64,000 bases of DNA from Lottia gigantea (Eukaryota; Mollusca; Gastropoda; Lottiidae), in the NCBI RefSeq assembly GCF_000327385.1, contig NW_008707710.1, forward strand, positions 248,001-312,000, read 5' to 3'. Each line of letters opens with the position of its first letter. The first letter of the stretch is position 1. Below the pieces are notes generated by a model. It made no database searches, was not told the DNA's origin, and was given only the letters and a program-made list of their open reading frames with translations. Made by a program: the position numbers and the translations under genes. Shown here piece after piece: positions 1 through 11,805 of the stretch.

Positions 1-1258
1 TAGAACGAAGCCAGTAGAATCTTAATTTTCTCAGAGGTTAAGACATTTTTATTTGAACATGAACATTATATTTTGATATTTGAAGGTATGAGTATATACA
101 TGAAAAAAAAAATTATAACACAACTTGAATCATGTTGTTACTCAGAGTTTCACGCTATGTGATCTTCAGACAACTGAAGTTGAACAAGTAGAACTTATTC
201 TCATGTTTTCATTTCAAGACAAGTTCGAAAGCCTTAAAGAAGTGTGCTTGTAATGATGGAAAGCCTCTTAGTTACATCGTTTGGTTTTATTTGTGTAGGC
301 TTTAGCTCTGCTATCTGGATATTTTGTAATTTTTGTTTTTCAATTTAATGTTATTTGAGTGTTCGGTGCTATTTTCATTTTTTGATGTTTAACCAATTAC
401 ATAACTTGTCTAGAAATGTAGACATGAGAATAAATTTTACTTGTCAAACTTCAGTAGAGATGCAGGCTGAAAATAGGTCATTTGCCTGGAGATCATTAGC
501 ATGAAACTCTTGAGTTATAACCTGTTTTTTGAGGTTCTGTCTTAGTATTTCTATATGTATGTATATGACTGGTGTAGGGAGTATGTTTTCAATGTGAATT
601 CATATCGAACGATTTGATAATTTGTGATCAGAATTGTGCTGGACAATCAATATATCTATGAATCAATGTATTGTGATACAGTATTTCATGACTTTCATGT
701 CGCATTGACTGGTTGTATTTCTGTCATGATGATGGTCATGTGTTAAGCTAATTGCTATGCTATTCGCTATGCTAATTGCTATGCTAAATGTTATGCAGCA
801 AGTCACCTTTTGAGATTTCAGGCCCAAGACTTTATATTGGCCTTTATATGGTAGAGTATAAGACCACAAGAACGCTTTGTAACCTTGTATAATTGAAGCA
901 TTACATAAAAACTGAAAAGTGTGAAAGCAGAGAGTAAAACTTGAAATGAATTCTTCAATTATTGAAGGAAAGACTACGAAATGAAATAAACGTCTTACCA
1001 TATTATATTCTATAAATTACACACTTACCTGAAAAGAAAAAAAAATTAATCATTAATATAATTATATATATAAAGGAAATAATTATATAATGAAGAGCTA
1101 TAATTGAGATTTCTGCCTTCTTTTTTATATCAGTGAATTGAATTTAACAATTTGAATTTTGATATGAATTTTGATATCAGCTTCACTTAAAATGACTTTG
1201 GGTTGATAAGTATATAATGACTTCCTTGAGTGGCATTTAGTAACTAGAGGTATGAATA
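1..1258. other. AT-rich stretch without a recognisable gene
   Basis: I see no coding potential on either strand beyond short chance frames. The only structure is a small imperfect tandem of GCTATGCTAATT-like words at about 747-795. Confidence 0.6.
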
Positions 1259-1406
1259 ACTGGACACAATTATATGGATAACAATCACTTTAATAAATGA
1301 CTTGCAATATTTCAACAATGATGTTTTTGTCTTTATCAAGCAAAAATCGTCGAAACGTAGAAAGTTATTTATTTAAGTAATTGTTATCCATATAATTGTG
1401 TCCAGT
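1259..1406. mobile_element. Short foldback MITE with long inverted arms
   Basis: The two ends are inverted copies: ACTGGACACAATTATATGG and the following ATAACAA at the left are mirrored at the right (TTGTTATCCATATAATTGTG then TCCAGT). Similarity continues inward for about 75 bp per arm, so almost the whole 148-bp unit folds back on itself. Near the centre both arms carry a GATAAAG...GAAA motif (see findings). There is no coding capacity, so it must have been moved by another element's transposase. The family is not identified and no clear target duplication is seen. Confidence 0.75.
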
Positions 1407-2084
1407 TCAGTATATAATGCTATCTAATATATACACACCTTTCTCTGATAAATTTCATCCAAAAAATGACTTAAATTTCAAAATATAGAAATATGTGTCC
1501 ATGCAGTACAGAATGAATCTTCGCAATCTAACAGAACGCAAGTTTAAAGTTCTGTGTAAAATTTGATATTTTCCCATAAAAAAATTTGAATAACAAGAAT
1601 TTTTGAAACTATTTTTGTTTACTGTATTTTCATATTTCGAAGTGATTATTGACGGAAATTTAACTTTAAGAGTTATATAATCTTGAATAACATAAAAGTT
1701 TTAAGGAAAATGAACTTTGGTAATTGGCATTGATATTAATACAATATATAGCACTTGAATATTGGTGTCCGGCTCTAGTAATTGAACTGTTGTAAGGTTT
1801 GGGGTCATTTATGGCTGCCATTTATGTTATTTCAATTACTCCTCAGATGGCTGTGGTTTCTGTTGTTAAAGAATTGCTCAACGCTATATAAAGTCACTAG
1901 CGCTAAAGCGATCCTAAGGACCTTAGAGATAGCTACTCTCTGACTACACTGTTTTCTGAATTGAAATTTGACAATCATTTTCAAAATGCCACTCAGAGTC
2001 TTAGATTGTCTTTGTGTTGATGAAAATGTTAACTACTGGAAAAGTTATTATTTGTAGGTATGATAGTCTTGTTGAAATTGTAAT

Positions 2085-2144
2085 ATTAAAAATCAATGCT
2101 ATCAGTGTCTTCTGATATACATAAAAAACCTCTTTACAATCTCT
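2085..2144 (-). mobile_element. Half copy of MITE family B
   Basis: Read on the minus strand, this piece starts at TTAA with AGAGATTGTAAAGAGG and runs to the family word CACTGATAGCATTGATT. It matches one arm of the complete copy at 63.46-63.78 kb. The other arm is not visible here. Its TTAA end is shared with the neighbouring family A element. Confidence 0.55.
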
Positions 2145-2148
2145 TTAA

Positions 2149-2509
2149 AAATGGGTTTCCTTATTTTGAGTGTCAAATTAAGCAAACTATTTGATGAATT
2201 GGTGTTTCTAATGAATTATCATGTATTCTTAATCATATCATTTTGTTCTTGTTGCATGTAATTTTAAACCAATCATAAATGTCCATTTAAGTACAGTCTG
2301 GATAAACGAAAAACGACTTTTTGACTTTTCTTGATCGGTCACTCATTGGAATTCTGATGGTAATTCCTTTCTAATTTAGCTAATTATGAATTACTTATGG
2401 GCATGAGAGATAAACTGGTATTTTTCCAAGTCATTAGAAGACCTCTACTTTATATTCATATAAGTATTGGCATTTTCATTTTCATTAATGAAAATAAGGG
2501 AACCCATCT
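2149..2509 (+). mobile_element. MITE family A, copy 1
   Basis: This 361-bp element is flanked by TTAA at both ends (2145-2148 and 2510-2513). Its ends are inverted copies of AAGATGGGTTCCCTTATTTT with small differences. It has no open frame. The body is shared with copies at 3.39-3.73 and 16.43-16.80 kb and with a fragment at 33.5-33.7 kb. The TTAA target suggests mobilisation by a piggyBac-type transposase, although the terminal bases differ from the CCC ends of the piggyBac at 56 kb. Confidence 0.8.
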
Positions 2510-2513
2510 TTAA

Positions 2514-3199
2514 CCTACATCTTGAAATTTTTTCTGCTGATTAATTCATATCTGATTTCAAGTTGCTTTGAAGTTGAAGGAAGTAGTTATATCAGTACTA
2601 TTAATTTAGACACATGAACTCAAATTGATATGCTCTTAGAACTAATTTACATCCTACTTTTCAGAATCTGCTTGAATCAATGCAATAAAGTGCATTGAGA
2701 GAAATTTTGCCAAATGTCATATTATATATCTATCAATATTCATAGCCTGGGGAAACACAGGGCCTCACTAAATTATCTTCAATTATTTCAAGACCTCTGG
2801 TCACATTCCTGAAATTGATGAACTCAAACTTTTTCTTGGCATGTTTTTTGATTCCCAGACAAAAAATGTGTCTAGAACTCTCTAGATTCTCAACCTGGGT
2901 GTGGGACTGGGGTGTCGGGTTCATGGACAACTCTTGTAGGAGGATGTTTTTTTAGGGGGATATTATATGGTTCCAAAGAAAGCAGGAACAGCCTTCCCAC
3001 TGAGCATCTTCTTGTGGCCGCATGATTATATATCCATTATTGTATGTGATTATTATGCTTAGTTAAAATAAAAATGATAAAATTTACAATGTTTTGAATG
3101 TCCATTGTTTTAGGGGTGTGAGGGGTTCAAATGATTACTCCATGGGTGTGAAGGCTGAAATAGGTTGGGAACCAATGGTCAAGAATTATCTGCATTTGA
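2514..3199. other. Intergenic stretch, no gene seen
   Basis: AT-rich sequence with a short GC-richer patch at 2880-2925. There is a chance minus-strand frame of 65 codons with no family resemblance. Confidence 0.5.
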
Positions 3200-3385
3200 A
3201 AGTTAAAATGACACTTGTCTTTTCTTGAGACTCTGTAATATATAGAAAAGATGTGTATAGAAATTTCTAGTTTGAGATATATTTGAAGGGATATATTTAT
3301 GTGATTTTCATTCAGTTCTAGTAGACTGAAGACACTGACATAAATTCAAGATCAAAATCAACCCCTAAACATTGGAAAACCCTGG
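3200..3385 (+). repeat. Dispersed repeat family C, fragment
   Basis: This piece carries the family words for 'AGTTAAAATGACACTTGTCTT', 'TTTCTAGTTTGAGATATATT', a TTGAAGGG tract and 'CCTAAACATTGGAAAACCC' in the order seen in other copies (21.7, 22.9, 24.0, 24.7, 31.3 and 41.8 kb). It is non-coding and diverged. Confidence 0.55.
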
Positions 3386-3392
3386 TCTTTAA

Positions 3393-3734
3393 AGATGGGT
3401 TCCATTATTTTTAAGTATCAAATTAAGTAAAATATTTGATTAATTGGTGTTTCCAATGAATTATCATGTATTCTTAATCATATCATTATGTTCTTATTGC
3501 ATATAATTGAGAGTTTTAACCAATAAAAAATGTTCATGTATGTACAGTCTGGATGAACAATAAAAGACTTTTTGACCTTTCTTGATCAGTCACTCATGGG
3601 AATTCTCTTCTAATTTAGCTAATTTTGAATTAATTATGGACATGTGAGACAAACTGGTATTTTTCCAAGTCATTAGAAAACCTCTACCTTCTTTTCATAT
3701 AAGAATTAGCATTTTCATAAATGGGAACCCATCT
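3393..3734 (+). mobile_element. MITE family A, copy 2
   Basis: TTAA lies at both sides (3389-3392 and 3735-3738). The ends begin AGATGGGTTCC and are inverted copies of each other. The body is collinear with copy 1, including the words TAATTGGTGTTTC, ATGTATTCTTAATCATATCA and ACAGTCTGGAT. At 342 bp it is slightly shorter than copy 1. No coding capacity. Confidence 0.85.
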
Positions 3735-3984
3735 TTAAATGAGTTAAAAACACTGTCAACCAACCATGTATTATATGAATCTGACACTTGATATAATATC
3801 AGTATATGTGTATAATATACCACATGTTTCATCAGTAATATTATCTTAGAGACTCATAAAATAACATTCTTTATACTTATTACTGCTATTATATAACAAC
3901 TGGTGTCTAATTGATATACCAGCTGAGAGCTTCAACTATCTGTCAACTTTCAGAAAAGAAAACCTGACTTCTCTATGATTCAAA

Positions 3985-4295
3985 GTCTAACATTGACATT
4001 GGAAACTGAGACTTGTTTCAGTTCCAAAGCATCAGGGACACTGATAGCATCGATTTGCATCACTGAAGTCAGACTGACTTCAAATGGAATGGTGTAAATC
4101 GATGCCGACTTCAGTGATTCTTGTAATTCCAGTAAAACAAGGCGTATTGTAACATCATTATTGTAAAATTCCTTCTTTATCAACAGCAGCTTTTGAGACA
4201 GTGATGTCATATAACACCTACTGTAATTGCAAAAACTACTGACTGAAAACTGGAATGGTGCAAATCAGTGTCCACCACATAGAAAGTTTAGAAAA
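3985..4295. mobile_element. MITE family B, degraded copy
   Basis: An inverted pair of the words ACACTGATAGCATCGATTTG and GGAATGGTGCAAATCAGTGT surrounds a centre with GTAATTCCAGTAAAACAAGG and GATGTCATATAACACCTACT. This is the arrangement of the complete copy near 63.5 kb, but much more diverged. Confidence 0.55.
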
Positions 4296-4299
4296 ATAG

Positions 4300-5084
4300 G
4301 ATCTGAAACGAGTGCTTATGTACTATAAAATTTAGGAAATGAGCTGCCAGATTTAATATTACCGGAGTCTTGGCTTGAAAAAGTGAAAGATTCTATTTAT
4401 CACACAACTATCAATAAATGCATATTTTCCTAAAATTCCTTCCACTTTTCTAAATAGGGCCTTCATTTGGAAATCAACCTATTTACACCTTTCTACAAAA
4501 TGTCCTTCAGCGTAACAAAATAGATCTTGGTAAAAACAATCATGTGATTACTAAATTGAAACTAAATCAAAAGTTATTTTATTTGGAACAATTCATGCCC
4601 TTGATCTTCAAGTCAACTGAGTCATTAAATTCACCGAATGCCATGTTGTTCTGTTTATATGGTGCATGAATACAAGACCTAAATTGCATAGTTATTGACC
4701 TGTGCTATGAGTTCATATCATTTTTATGAACCTGTGTTATGTAGCGGAGAACAGAAGTGTTGTGTGATAAAACCTCTTTTCTACCCCTTTAAGAATGTCA
4801 CATTCAGTTGATAGAGATAATATGACTTATGCAAATGGAACAAATTATGAGACTTTTGGGCAGTGGTAAGAAAATTTTCAGATTGTGGGAACCATAACCA
4901 AAATTCTAGAGTTTAATGGTTCTAAGTTCTAAGAACTCCCCATTCTATGATCAAAAATCAATTAGAAAAGAAAATGTTTGCAGGAATTATCAAATATTGA
5001 TAATTATTAAGCTTATTTCTCATCTTGAGAGCTTACAAGCTGTTCTGGAAACAGTTAAGAAGAAATTAAAGGTACAGTGATGTG
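4300..5084. other. Intergenic stretch, no gene seen
   Basis: AT-rich unique-looking sequence. Neither strand shows an exon-like frame with splice signals that I would defend. Confidence 0.5.
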
Positions 5085-5284
5085 TTTGGGGCATAGTAGG
5101 TTTATTAAGCCCAACTAGTTTATGATATTGTTTATAAATCATTATGATTTATTGTTTATTTAATTGTTGTTTGTTTATTATGCTATTTTCATTCCTTCGT
5201 CATTTTAAATAAATGGCATTATCACACACTATCTGGTTTTGATTTATCATGGGAGATGGTGAGGAAAGGGAGAACACAAATATT
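5085..5284 (+). repeat. Dispersed 200-bp repeat F, copy 1
   Basis: About 200 bp are nearly identical to 14387-14590, including TTTATTAAGCCCAACTAGTT, TTCATTCCTTCGTCATTTTA and ATGGGAGATGGTGAGGAAAG. No inverted ends or tRNA-like promoter are obvious, so the class is unknown. The high identity over 9 kb distance suggests fairly recent dispersal. Confidence 0.75.
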
Positions 5285-5289
5285 AATCC

Positions 5290-6810
5290 AATAATAAGGC
5301 ATTTTACAAGCTTTCCTGATGATGATTGTATACCCAAAACAAGTGTCAGTAGCATGAGCTTTAATCAATTAAGTAGCAAAATGATATTTCCATGTAAGTC
5401 GGCAATATATCATGTGGATAAGCCACTTTAAAGAATGGACTCAGTTACCCTCATATACCATTCTTAATTAACTATAACCAATTTCACATTAACTACTGCC
5501 AATTTCACCCTCGATATAATTGGCCCATATCTTCTGCTGGGAGCTTGGTCTATCGTTTGTGTTGCAGTACAGAAATTTACATCAACGATAATTATTTTCT
5601 TGCTCCTGATATGAAGTAATGAAAATCTTGTAGGTCAGAGGGGGTCAACTTGGAAATAGCACCCTGTTGTTAAAAAAGGATAATAAATCAAAGTTTCATG
5701 TGCAGCAGACAATTTAAATGCCTTGATAAGTGAACTTACTTGACAAAATGTATATTAATGCCTGTTCTGGTGAAATTTCATTAGACCATGGTTTTTTCAT
5801 GTAAACCTCTTTGACCATTTTTAATTGAAGGGGAAAATCCAAGTGGAAAAATCAGAAGGGATTGAGATATGCTAGGATCAACCATCTTTTACAATTTCAA
5901 AAAATCATAATTTAGACTGCCCTGTTATCTGACTGTCAATCACTAAATTGGTTTAAAGGTAAACATTTTCAACTTTTAGGACATGAATTTGCATATGCCG
6001 GCATTTCAGCCAATCACAAGAAGCTATTAGACAACACAGACAATCAAATCTTGAAAATAGGTCGACGCATGAGAGCGTCTGCGCGTGTGTTTATAATTTG
6101 GACAATGACGCTAACACATGGTAAAGTCTGTTTGTAATCGTCAGCTGATGCTGTCAACTGGTGTACCGTTATCTTGCTTATTACTGCGTTTGAAGTATAA
6201 ATCCACCTTAAGAGCCTTATTTAGCCACAAATAATTGTTTACATTATACTGTTGTGAAAAGAAAAAAAAGAAGTGTTTCTATTATCTATGTAGACTCCCT
6301 TAAGAATAAAAAAAAAACATTACTTAAGTTTCAGCAAATTTACTTCTTGAAAGAAAATATAATTATCTCACGTTAAAGTCTTCAAATAAAGTAAAATAAG
6401 TTCCGTAGACATACTAAATTGAATAGAGTGTTTGAGTTCTCTCTATATAATTGACTGGACTGTGAATCTGTAAGAACAATATTGAGTGAAGACCCACAGT
6501 CTATGACATGTTGTCGGTATATTTCTAATTTGATCAGTTCATGTCATCCAATAAACCTACTTATCAAATCTACTGACTTCTATAACAAAGTGTTTTAATT
6601 TCACAACCCCAGACAATTCAATGAATAAGCGACAAATATATATTAATTTGATCACAGAGAGATAGCTGACAACCAAAACATGACCAAGAGCAGTCAATGT
6701 TTCTATGTTACATAATAAAACTGCTGTTACATAACTCTGTATGCTGATTCAGCAATACCATCAACGTAAAAAGAAACCGTGTGGTATTGGGTCAGGAAAC
6801 AAAAAAGGAA
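5290..6810. other. Intergenic stretch with a CpG-rich patch
   Basis: No gene is recognised. A patch at about 6055-6170 is richer in CpG than its surroundings (GTCGACGCATGAGAGCGTCT, then GCGCG). It could be a repeat end or an unmethylated regulatory patch, but nothing else supports a promoter. Confidence 0.4.
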
Positions 6811-6880
6811 AATGAAATGAAATGAAATGAATGGAGTTTTACGTCCTACTCTTCTGCACCTTGTGGGCTAATGAATACAG
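6811..6880 (-). repeat. tRNA-derived SINE 1, tail fragment
   Basis: This is the tail end of the SINE described at 53165-53522, in reverse orientation. It has ATGAAATGAAATGAAATGAA, then GGAGTTTTACGTCCTACTCT and TGTGGGCTAATGA. The head and promoter are missing. Confidence 0.7.
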
Positions 6881-8224
6881 AGGAAACAAAAAAGGAGAGG
6901 AGAGTACCCATAGAAATGATGTCATAAAGGATATACCATTAGCCATCTGCAATTATACCAAAAATACTTAGTCATCTGCATATGCAATAAATCCCTCACT
7001 AAGTCATCTGCTGCGCAGGTTTTGAGTATGAGGATTAAAAATTCAAAGGTCAACTGCTTCCATGTATCCTCACACCTAAAACCATTATAAGCCATTTTTT
7101 GGGGGGCAAATAGCCAATGAAATAGAATCTGAGGCTGATAAACTGCCAATTCGATTCAAACAACCTTCATCATTGGCTCTTATCTTACGATGGCAAATAA
7201 CCATTGAAATAGATTCTGATAAATAAACAGTTCTATATAAACATCCTTCAAGTTCAACAGAGAACCAAATGACATGTTTCAGGATATCCGGTCTAAACAA
7301 GGTCTTTACAATAAGATTTCCTCTTGGGATACGTCCTGAAATACTTTCATGAATAAAAATATGATTAGTTTCCTCTTTGTTGTCTTTACCAACTATTTTA
7401 TTTGTAAATCATATCTCTACTTCCTGATGTTTACCGCTAACATTGTTTAACAATCTGAATAGTATAATGAGGCCTGTTTAATGTGACACGCCATTCTTAA
7501 TCTGTCTCTTATAACCAAACTCCCTCGTAATTTCTCAGGAAGTGTTGTTGCCAGTAGTGTATTTAGACCCATGGCGTTCCCCCCAGACCTGTTATAGGTC
7601 TTATTTTGAAGTGAAAATTAAGCCCTGTAAATGCCAAAAATTAATTCCAGGCCATCTGAAATCCATCGGCTTCTAGGGGGGCTCTGGCAGTCCCAAGACT
7701 CCTTAGGCTTTAGCCCTTTGACAGCTCCCAGACCTCATGAACCTTGGAGAGAGACACCTCATTTTTACCCCCCCCCCCCCCTCCTCAGGCATTTTCTGGT
7801 TGTTGCATAGCTTAATTACTGCTTACTTCTATACATTGTTGAAGTTCATAAAAATTCAGATTCAGTCTGTTCATCTTAAATATATACATAGACTGTTCAT
7901 GTAGAATATAGGAAATATCATAGCCAAGAGTTATGACCTGAACATACCATGTTTCTATCCATGTAAACTATTACCTTCTATTTCTGATCTTTAAAATTCA
8001 AAATTCTGTTACCATTTTCTACCTGTCTTGTCATGGGAATAAGTCCAGAAGAAAGAAATTTGGTTTTCTATAATAGGTGATTAGAACAAAATATGTTATT
8101 TGTAGTAAAATACTCCCTTGATACTTGACTTCCGTATTCTATCTTCTCAATGATCAGTCATTGAATTTGAATGAGAGCGTTAAAAAACTCCTTTTAAAAC
8201 AATAGCAAATTAGGTTCACAATAA
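6881..8224. other. Intergenic stretch; poly-C tract
   Basis: No gene is recognised. There is a run of 14 C at 7768-7781 inside a GC-richer patch (7565-7790), possibly an old transposon end. Chance frames on the minus strand at 6.9-7.3 kb show no family likeness. Confidence 0.45.
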
Positions 8225-8859
8225 CAACCTTAAAGGGACATTCCGTGTTTTATAAATCAAAACTGAAAAATCCAGCCGTTAATTTTTTAAGGCCAAAAAT
8301 ATTTGAAATAAATATGTAAGTTTAAGTAAACTTTTTATGTTTGTTATGCTTTGTAGAAAATTACTGTATGGGTTTAAGTAAAATAAACACCTATTTGAAG
8401 AGAAATATGTCTTTTACTTATTCTGAAGGAAACCTAAAAACTAAAAATGAGTCTTTATAAAGCCTGAACACCAAATCTAGGTCAAACTTCTAAATTTTTA
8501 AATTAACCCTTTTCAAACAAATTCAGTTTGATCAAGAAGATACATAGATATAAATATCATACTTTAGAAATATTTTCAGGTATAATTAATGACCTTTGGG
8601 ATTAAGAATTTTTGGCTTACTTTACCCATTTCCAAACCTCTAGGCACTGATCTTTCATGGATTACCTGTACACGTTTACAGCTGGTTTAACTTTAAAAAT
8701 GAGAAAAAAATGATTTATTCAGGGTTACCAGACTGTCACATGCTGACTGTGATTACAACCCATAACCACTCTTTGTTTGAAGTAACAAAGCAAATAATGT
8801 CATTTATAAATAGGAATATACTTTTTTTATATATATCTTTTGATAAGGCAGATTTCTCA

Positions 8860-9012
8860 AGAAATGACGAGACGTCATTGTAACATCAAACGTGGATTTG
8901 AAGGCTCAAATTTCGATGGTTTGCTATGAACACTATTACTGATTAGCTTTGCTAAAAATTCTGTTTCTAAGACTAGGGTACAATTGGTCAAACGAATGGC
9001 AAAATTGTCCCT
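8860..9012 (+). repeat. Dispersed repeat family C, fragment
   Basis: The family words ATTTGAAGGCTCAAATTTCG, GCTATGAACACTATTACTGA and ATTGGTCAAACGAATGGCAA are in the same order as at 24.95-25.06 and 41.98-42.06 kb. A possibly linked 5' part begins near 8231 (TTAAAGGGACATTCCGTG). Confidence 0.6.
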
Positions 9013-10391
9013 TTTAAACTTAAATTTCAGAATGAATAGTCAATTGAAAAGTTTTTACACATCTAGATAAGTATAGAGCTTTTTCTCTGGTATATTTGAT
9101 GCAGACTCTTGATACATACTCTGAAAATACATCTGTTTTTTTCTAGGATGGTTACTGCCTTAAAATGTTTAATGTCTATGATAACGCTGACATGATATAT
9201 GATGAATGTGTATTCATATCAATTCACAAGGGTTCTCTTTATGATACTTGACTTCTGCTGTTATTTCACACTTTTCTTATCTTCACAATAGAAGAGTTTA
9301 TGCAAATACTGATTGACTTGTAGTAGGTGAGTAACTTGGGAGTTCATTATAATAAACTTTATCAAAGATAATCCTTAGAGCTGTGTTGATGATACTTAAC
9401 TTCTGGTGTCATTTTCAAACTATTGTTATCTTCAGAATGAAGAGTTCTAATATTTACAATTAAATACAAAGATTTACAAGTACGTTGAAGCATTCAGACG
9501 TCATTTCAAGAAACATCATTTATGTACACAAAAAAAGAATTCTGGCTTACTAAACCGACTGTGGCAAACTTGTCAAATGACCTAGATATACGATCATGCT
9601 AGGCGGAGATGGGGTGCGCAATCCATCATACCCATGAATTCCAACAGAATATGATCAAGTCCTAAATTCAGATTTTTTACTTTCACCAGAAAATTGTTAA
9701 TCTTTTAACATGAAGTTCCAAAAATAAAATCACGAACAGTTTATGTACTGGCACCAAAGACATAAACCAGTCAGGTTTGGCACTCTACAGGCACTTTGAT
9801 GATTCAGCCATTTTGTATTGGGAAAAGTTGAACAACAGAATATAACCAAATTACATCGAAAAAACAAAGTAAAACACACAAGAAGTCAAGAAACTCTTAT
9901 CTACCAAGTACCATTGAAAGTCGTAAAGTAAATATATTTTAGAAGATTGGCATTAAATGAATCCAACAACCATCCTAAATCATTTATAAAAGATGGAATT
10001 AAATGACAATATCAGATGTCCATGAGAAGAAAAGCACTATCTTCTGCATGGAGTTGACACAGACCAAACTTCATGATTTTCAACATTAGTCAAGAAGCAA
10101 TGCTCTAGTGTACCATGTGTTAAAAGCAGGACTTGTGAAGACAATTAGAGGATGAAGATGGGGTGCTGCAGTTTTTTAAAGTGTTTTTCAGTGCATGTCA
10201 ATTGGTGGTGTTTTTCATCAACCAAAGAATAGTATCATATAAAATTCATTCATTTCAAAAACCTCCAATAGTTTTTAAAGGATAATTATCATGATGTTGG
10301 AAAGGAGGCAAAATGGCTTACTTCACCAATGATAAAAATCTAGAAGTCTCAATATTTGATCCTTTCTAAAGTCAACATTCTTGATAAAGAT

Positions 10392-10740
10392 GCGGGTCTT
10401 GGTCAGAGACTTTTGTCACTGATTAGTCTTGTCTTCAGTTTCAACAACTGGCACGGGGACACGAGGAGACAAAAATCTCCAGTAGGTCAATTTCCACCAT
10501 GTTGATAATCCAGTGCGGAGCATGTAATTGAAAGGAAAAGGAATCTGATTGGATGATGACAGTCTGTCTTCCAGACGATAAAACCATCAGAGACAATTAT
10601 CAAACTAGTTTGATAATATAAATCCTGTCGGCGACATGATAATCTTGTCACAGGCACATGCAAGATTTTACTCAAGATTCGAGTCGGAGACAGAAATCTC
10701 CAACCAAGACTGCTTGTGTGCCTCCATCTTGTGAATGATA
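10392..10740. mobile_element. Possible foldback element with ~40-bp inverted ends
   Basis: GTCTTGGTCAGAGACTTTTG at the left is mirrored by CAGAAATCTCCAACCAAGAC at the right, with similarity continuing inward for about 40 bp. The interior holds further GTCGGCGAC-type and GAGACAAAAATCTCC words. A 90-codon minus-strand frame spans the interior but shows no protein family likeness. No target duplication was confirmed. Confidence 0.4.
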
Positions 10741-11127
10741 CAGACTGACATACAAACAAAGATAAATATCAAAATGTGAATATTTATGCCTTTTCTGATT
10801 AGAATACTGAAATGGACGTAGAAGTTACATACAGCACATGACCTGGCAGAAATCTTAATGATGCATTACAAAAATACTAAATACCTCATTTCATTTCATT
10901 AGTAAATATAACACAGTATTGAAATAAATCAATTCATTGTCACAAGAGTGTAGTAAAATTCTACAGTAATATAATAAAATGTTAGAAAAAGTAAATATTG
11001 CAGGAATTCAATTCCAGAACATTTAACTTTATTCTACAGGTCTTCTATGTTATTTAGTTTTTTTTCTTCAGATCATATGGCAATTTTATCTTTGGTTTAT
11101 GATCAATGTTTAAAGACTAAGTTCATA

Positions 11128-11463
11128 GTAATTCACATCTTCACAATGTCAAGCTATCATGAATTTTGTACTCATACCTTGACCGCAATAACCATTATTC
11201 TTGTATCATGGAATGCAGCGATTTGATTGGATTATACGCCAGTGAATACAGCCAATATTAGTACTTGGCAGAAAGGCTGTAAACATTGTGGCTTTGTGTT
11301 CACAGACTTTCTGTCGAGGCCTCTCATTTGCTGTATTAGCCAGTGTACAATCCAATCAAATTGTTTCATTTACAAATTCATGATAGAAGAAAGTTGACTA
11401 ATGCAGTCAAGGTATAAGGTGAAGTTCATAATAGCTTGACATTGTGAAGATGATTAATTCACT
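11128..11463. mobile_element. MITE family D, foldback, copy 1
   Basis: Two arms of about 130 bp are inverted copies. GTAATTCACATCTTCACAAT at the left is mirrored by TTGTGAAGATGATTAATTCA at the right. Inner shared words include ATACCTTGACCGCA against TGCAGTCAAGGTAT and TTTGATTGGATTATAC against GTACAATCCAATCAAA. The unique centre is about 70 bp. A second copy is at 43.09-43.36 kb. Confidence 0.75.
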
Positions 11464-11720
11464 ATCATGCACTTCCCTATTAACTTAAATTGTTTAGTAT
11501 GGTAAATTATAGACAAGTCAAACAATTTAAAGCCATTAGATAATACAGCTAAGTTAGAAACTATCAAAGTAATATCATGATTGAAATTTAATGTTTTTTT
11601 GATAACTTTCAATAAACCATGAGTTTTCTGATGTATTAACATATATTTTGTTTGGGGTTTTCATCGGGGGGAGTGAGGCATTGCAAGAAGGGCACAACCA
11701 AAATTGCTTCATTATTTCAA

Positions 11721-11805
11721 CCCTCTGAACACTGAGTGTAAATGAAATAAAACTCCATATACCCTGAACTCCAATATTATAACGTATGACCGTTATGTGA
11801 CCTTA
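11721..11805 (+). mobile_element. piggyBac-type MITE end, partial copy
   Basis: The piece reads CCCTCTGAACACTGAGTGTA then ATACCCTGAACTCCAAT. It matches the minus-strand reading of the right half of the complete MITE at 22356-22523. Only one end is identified here. Confidence 0.55.

Noticed and set aside
10487-10759. 90-codon minus-strand frame as a gene
   Set aside because: It coincides with the interior of a probable foldback element and has no family likeness.
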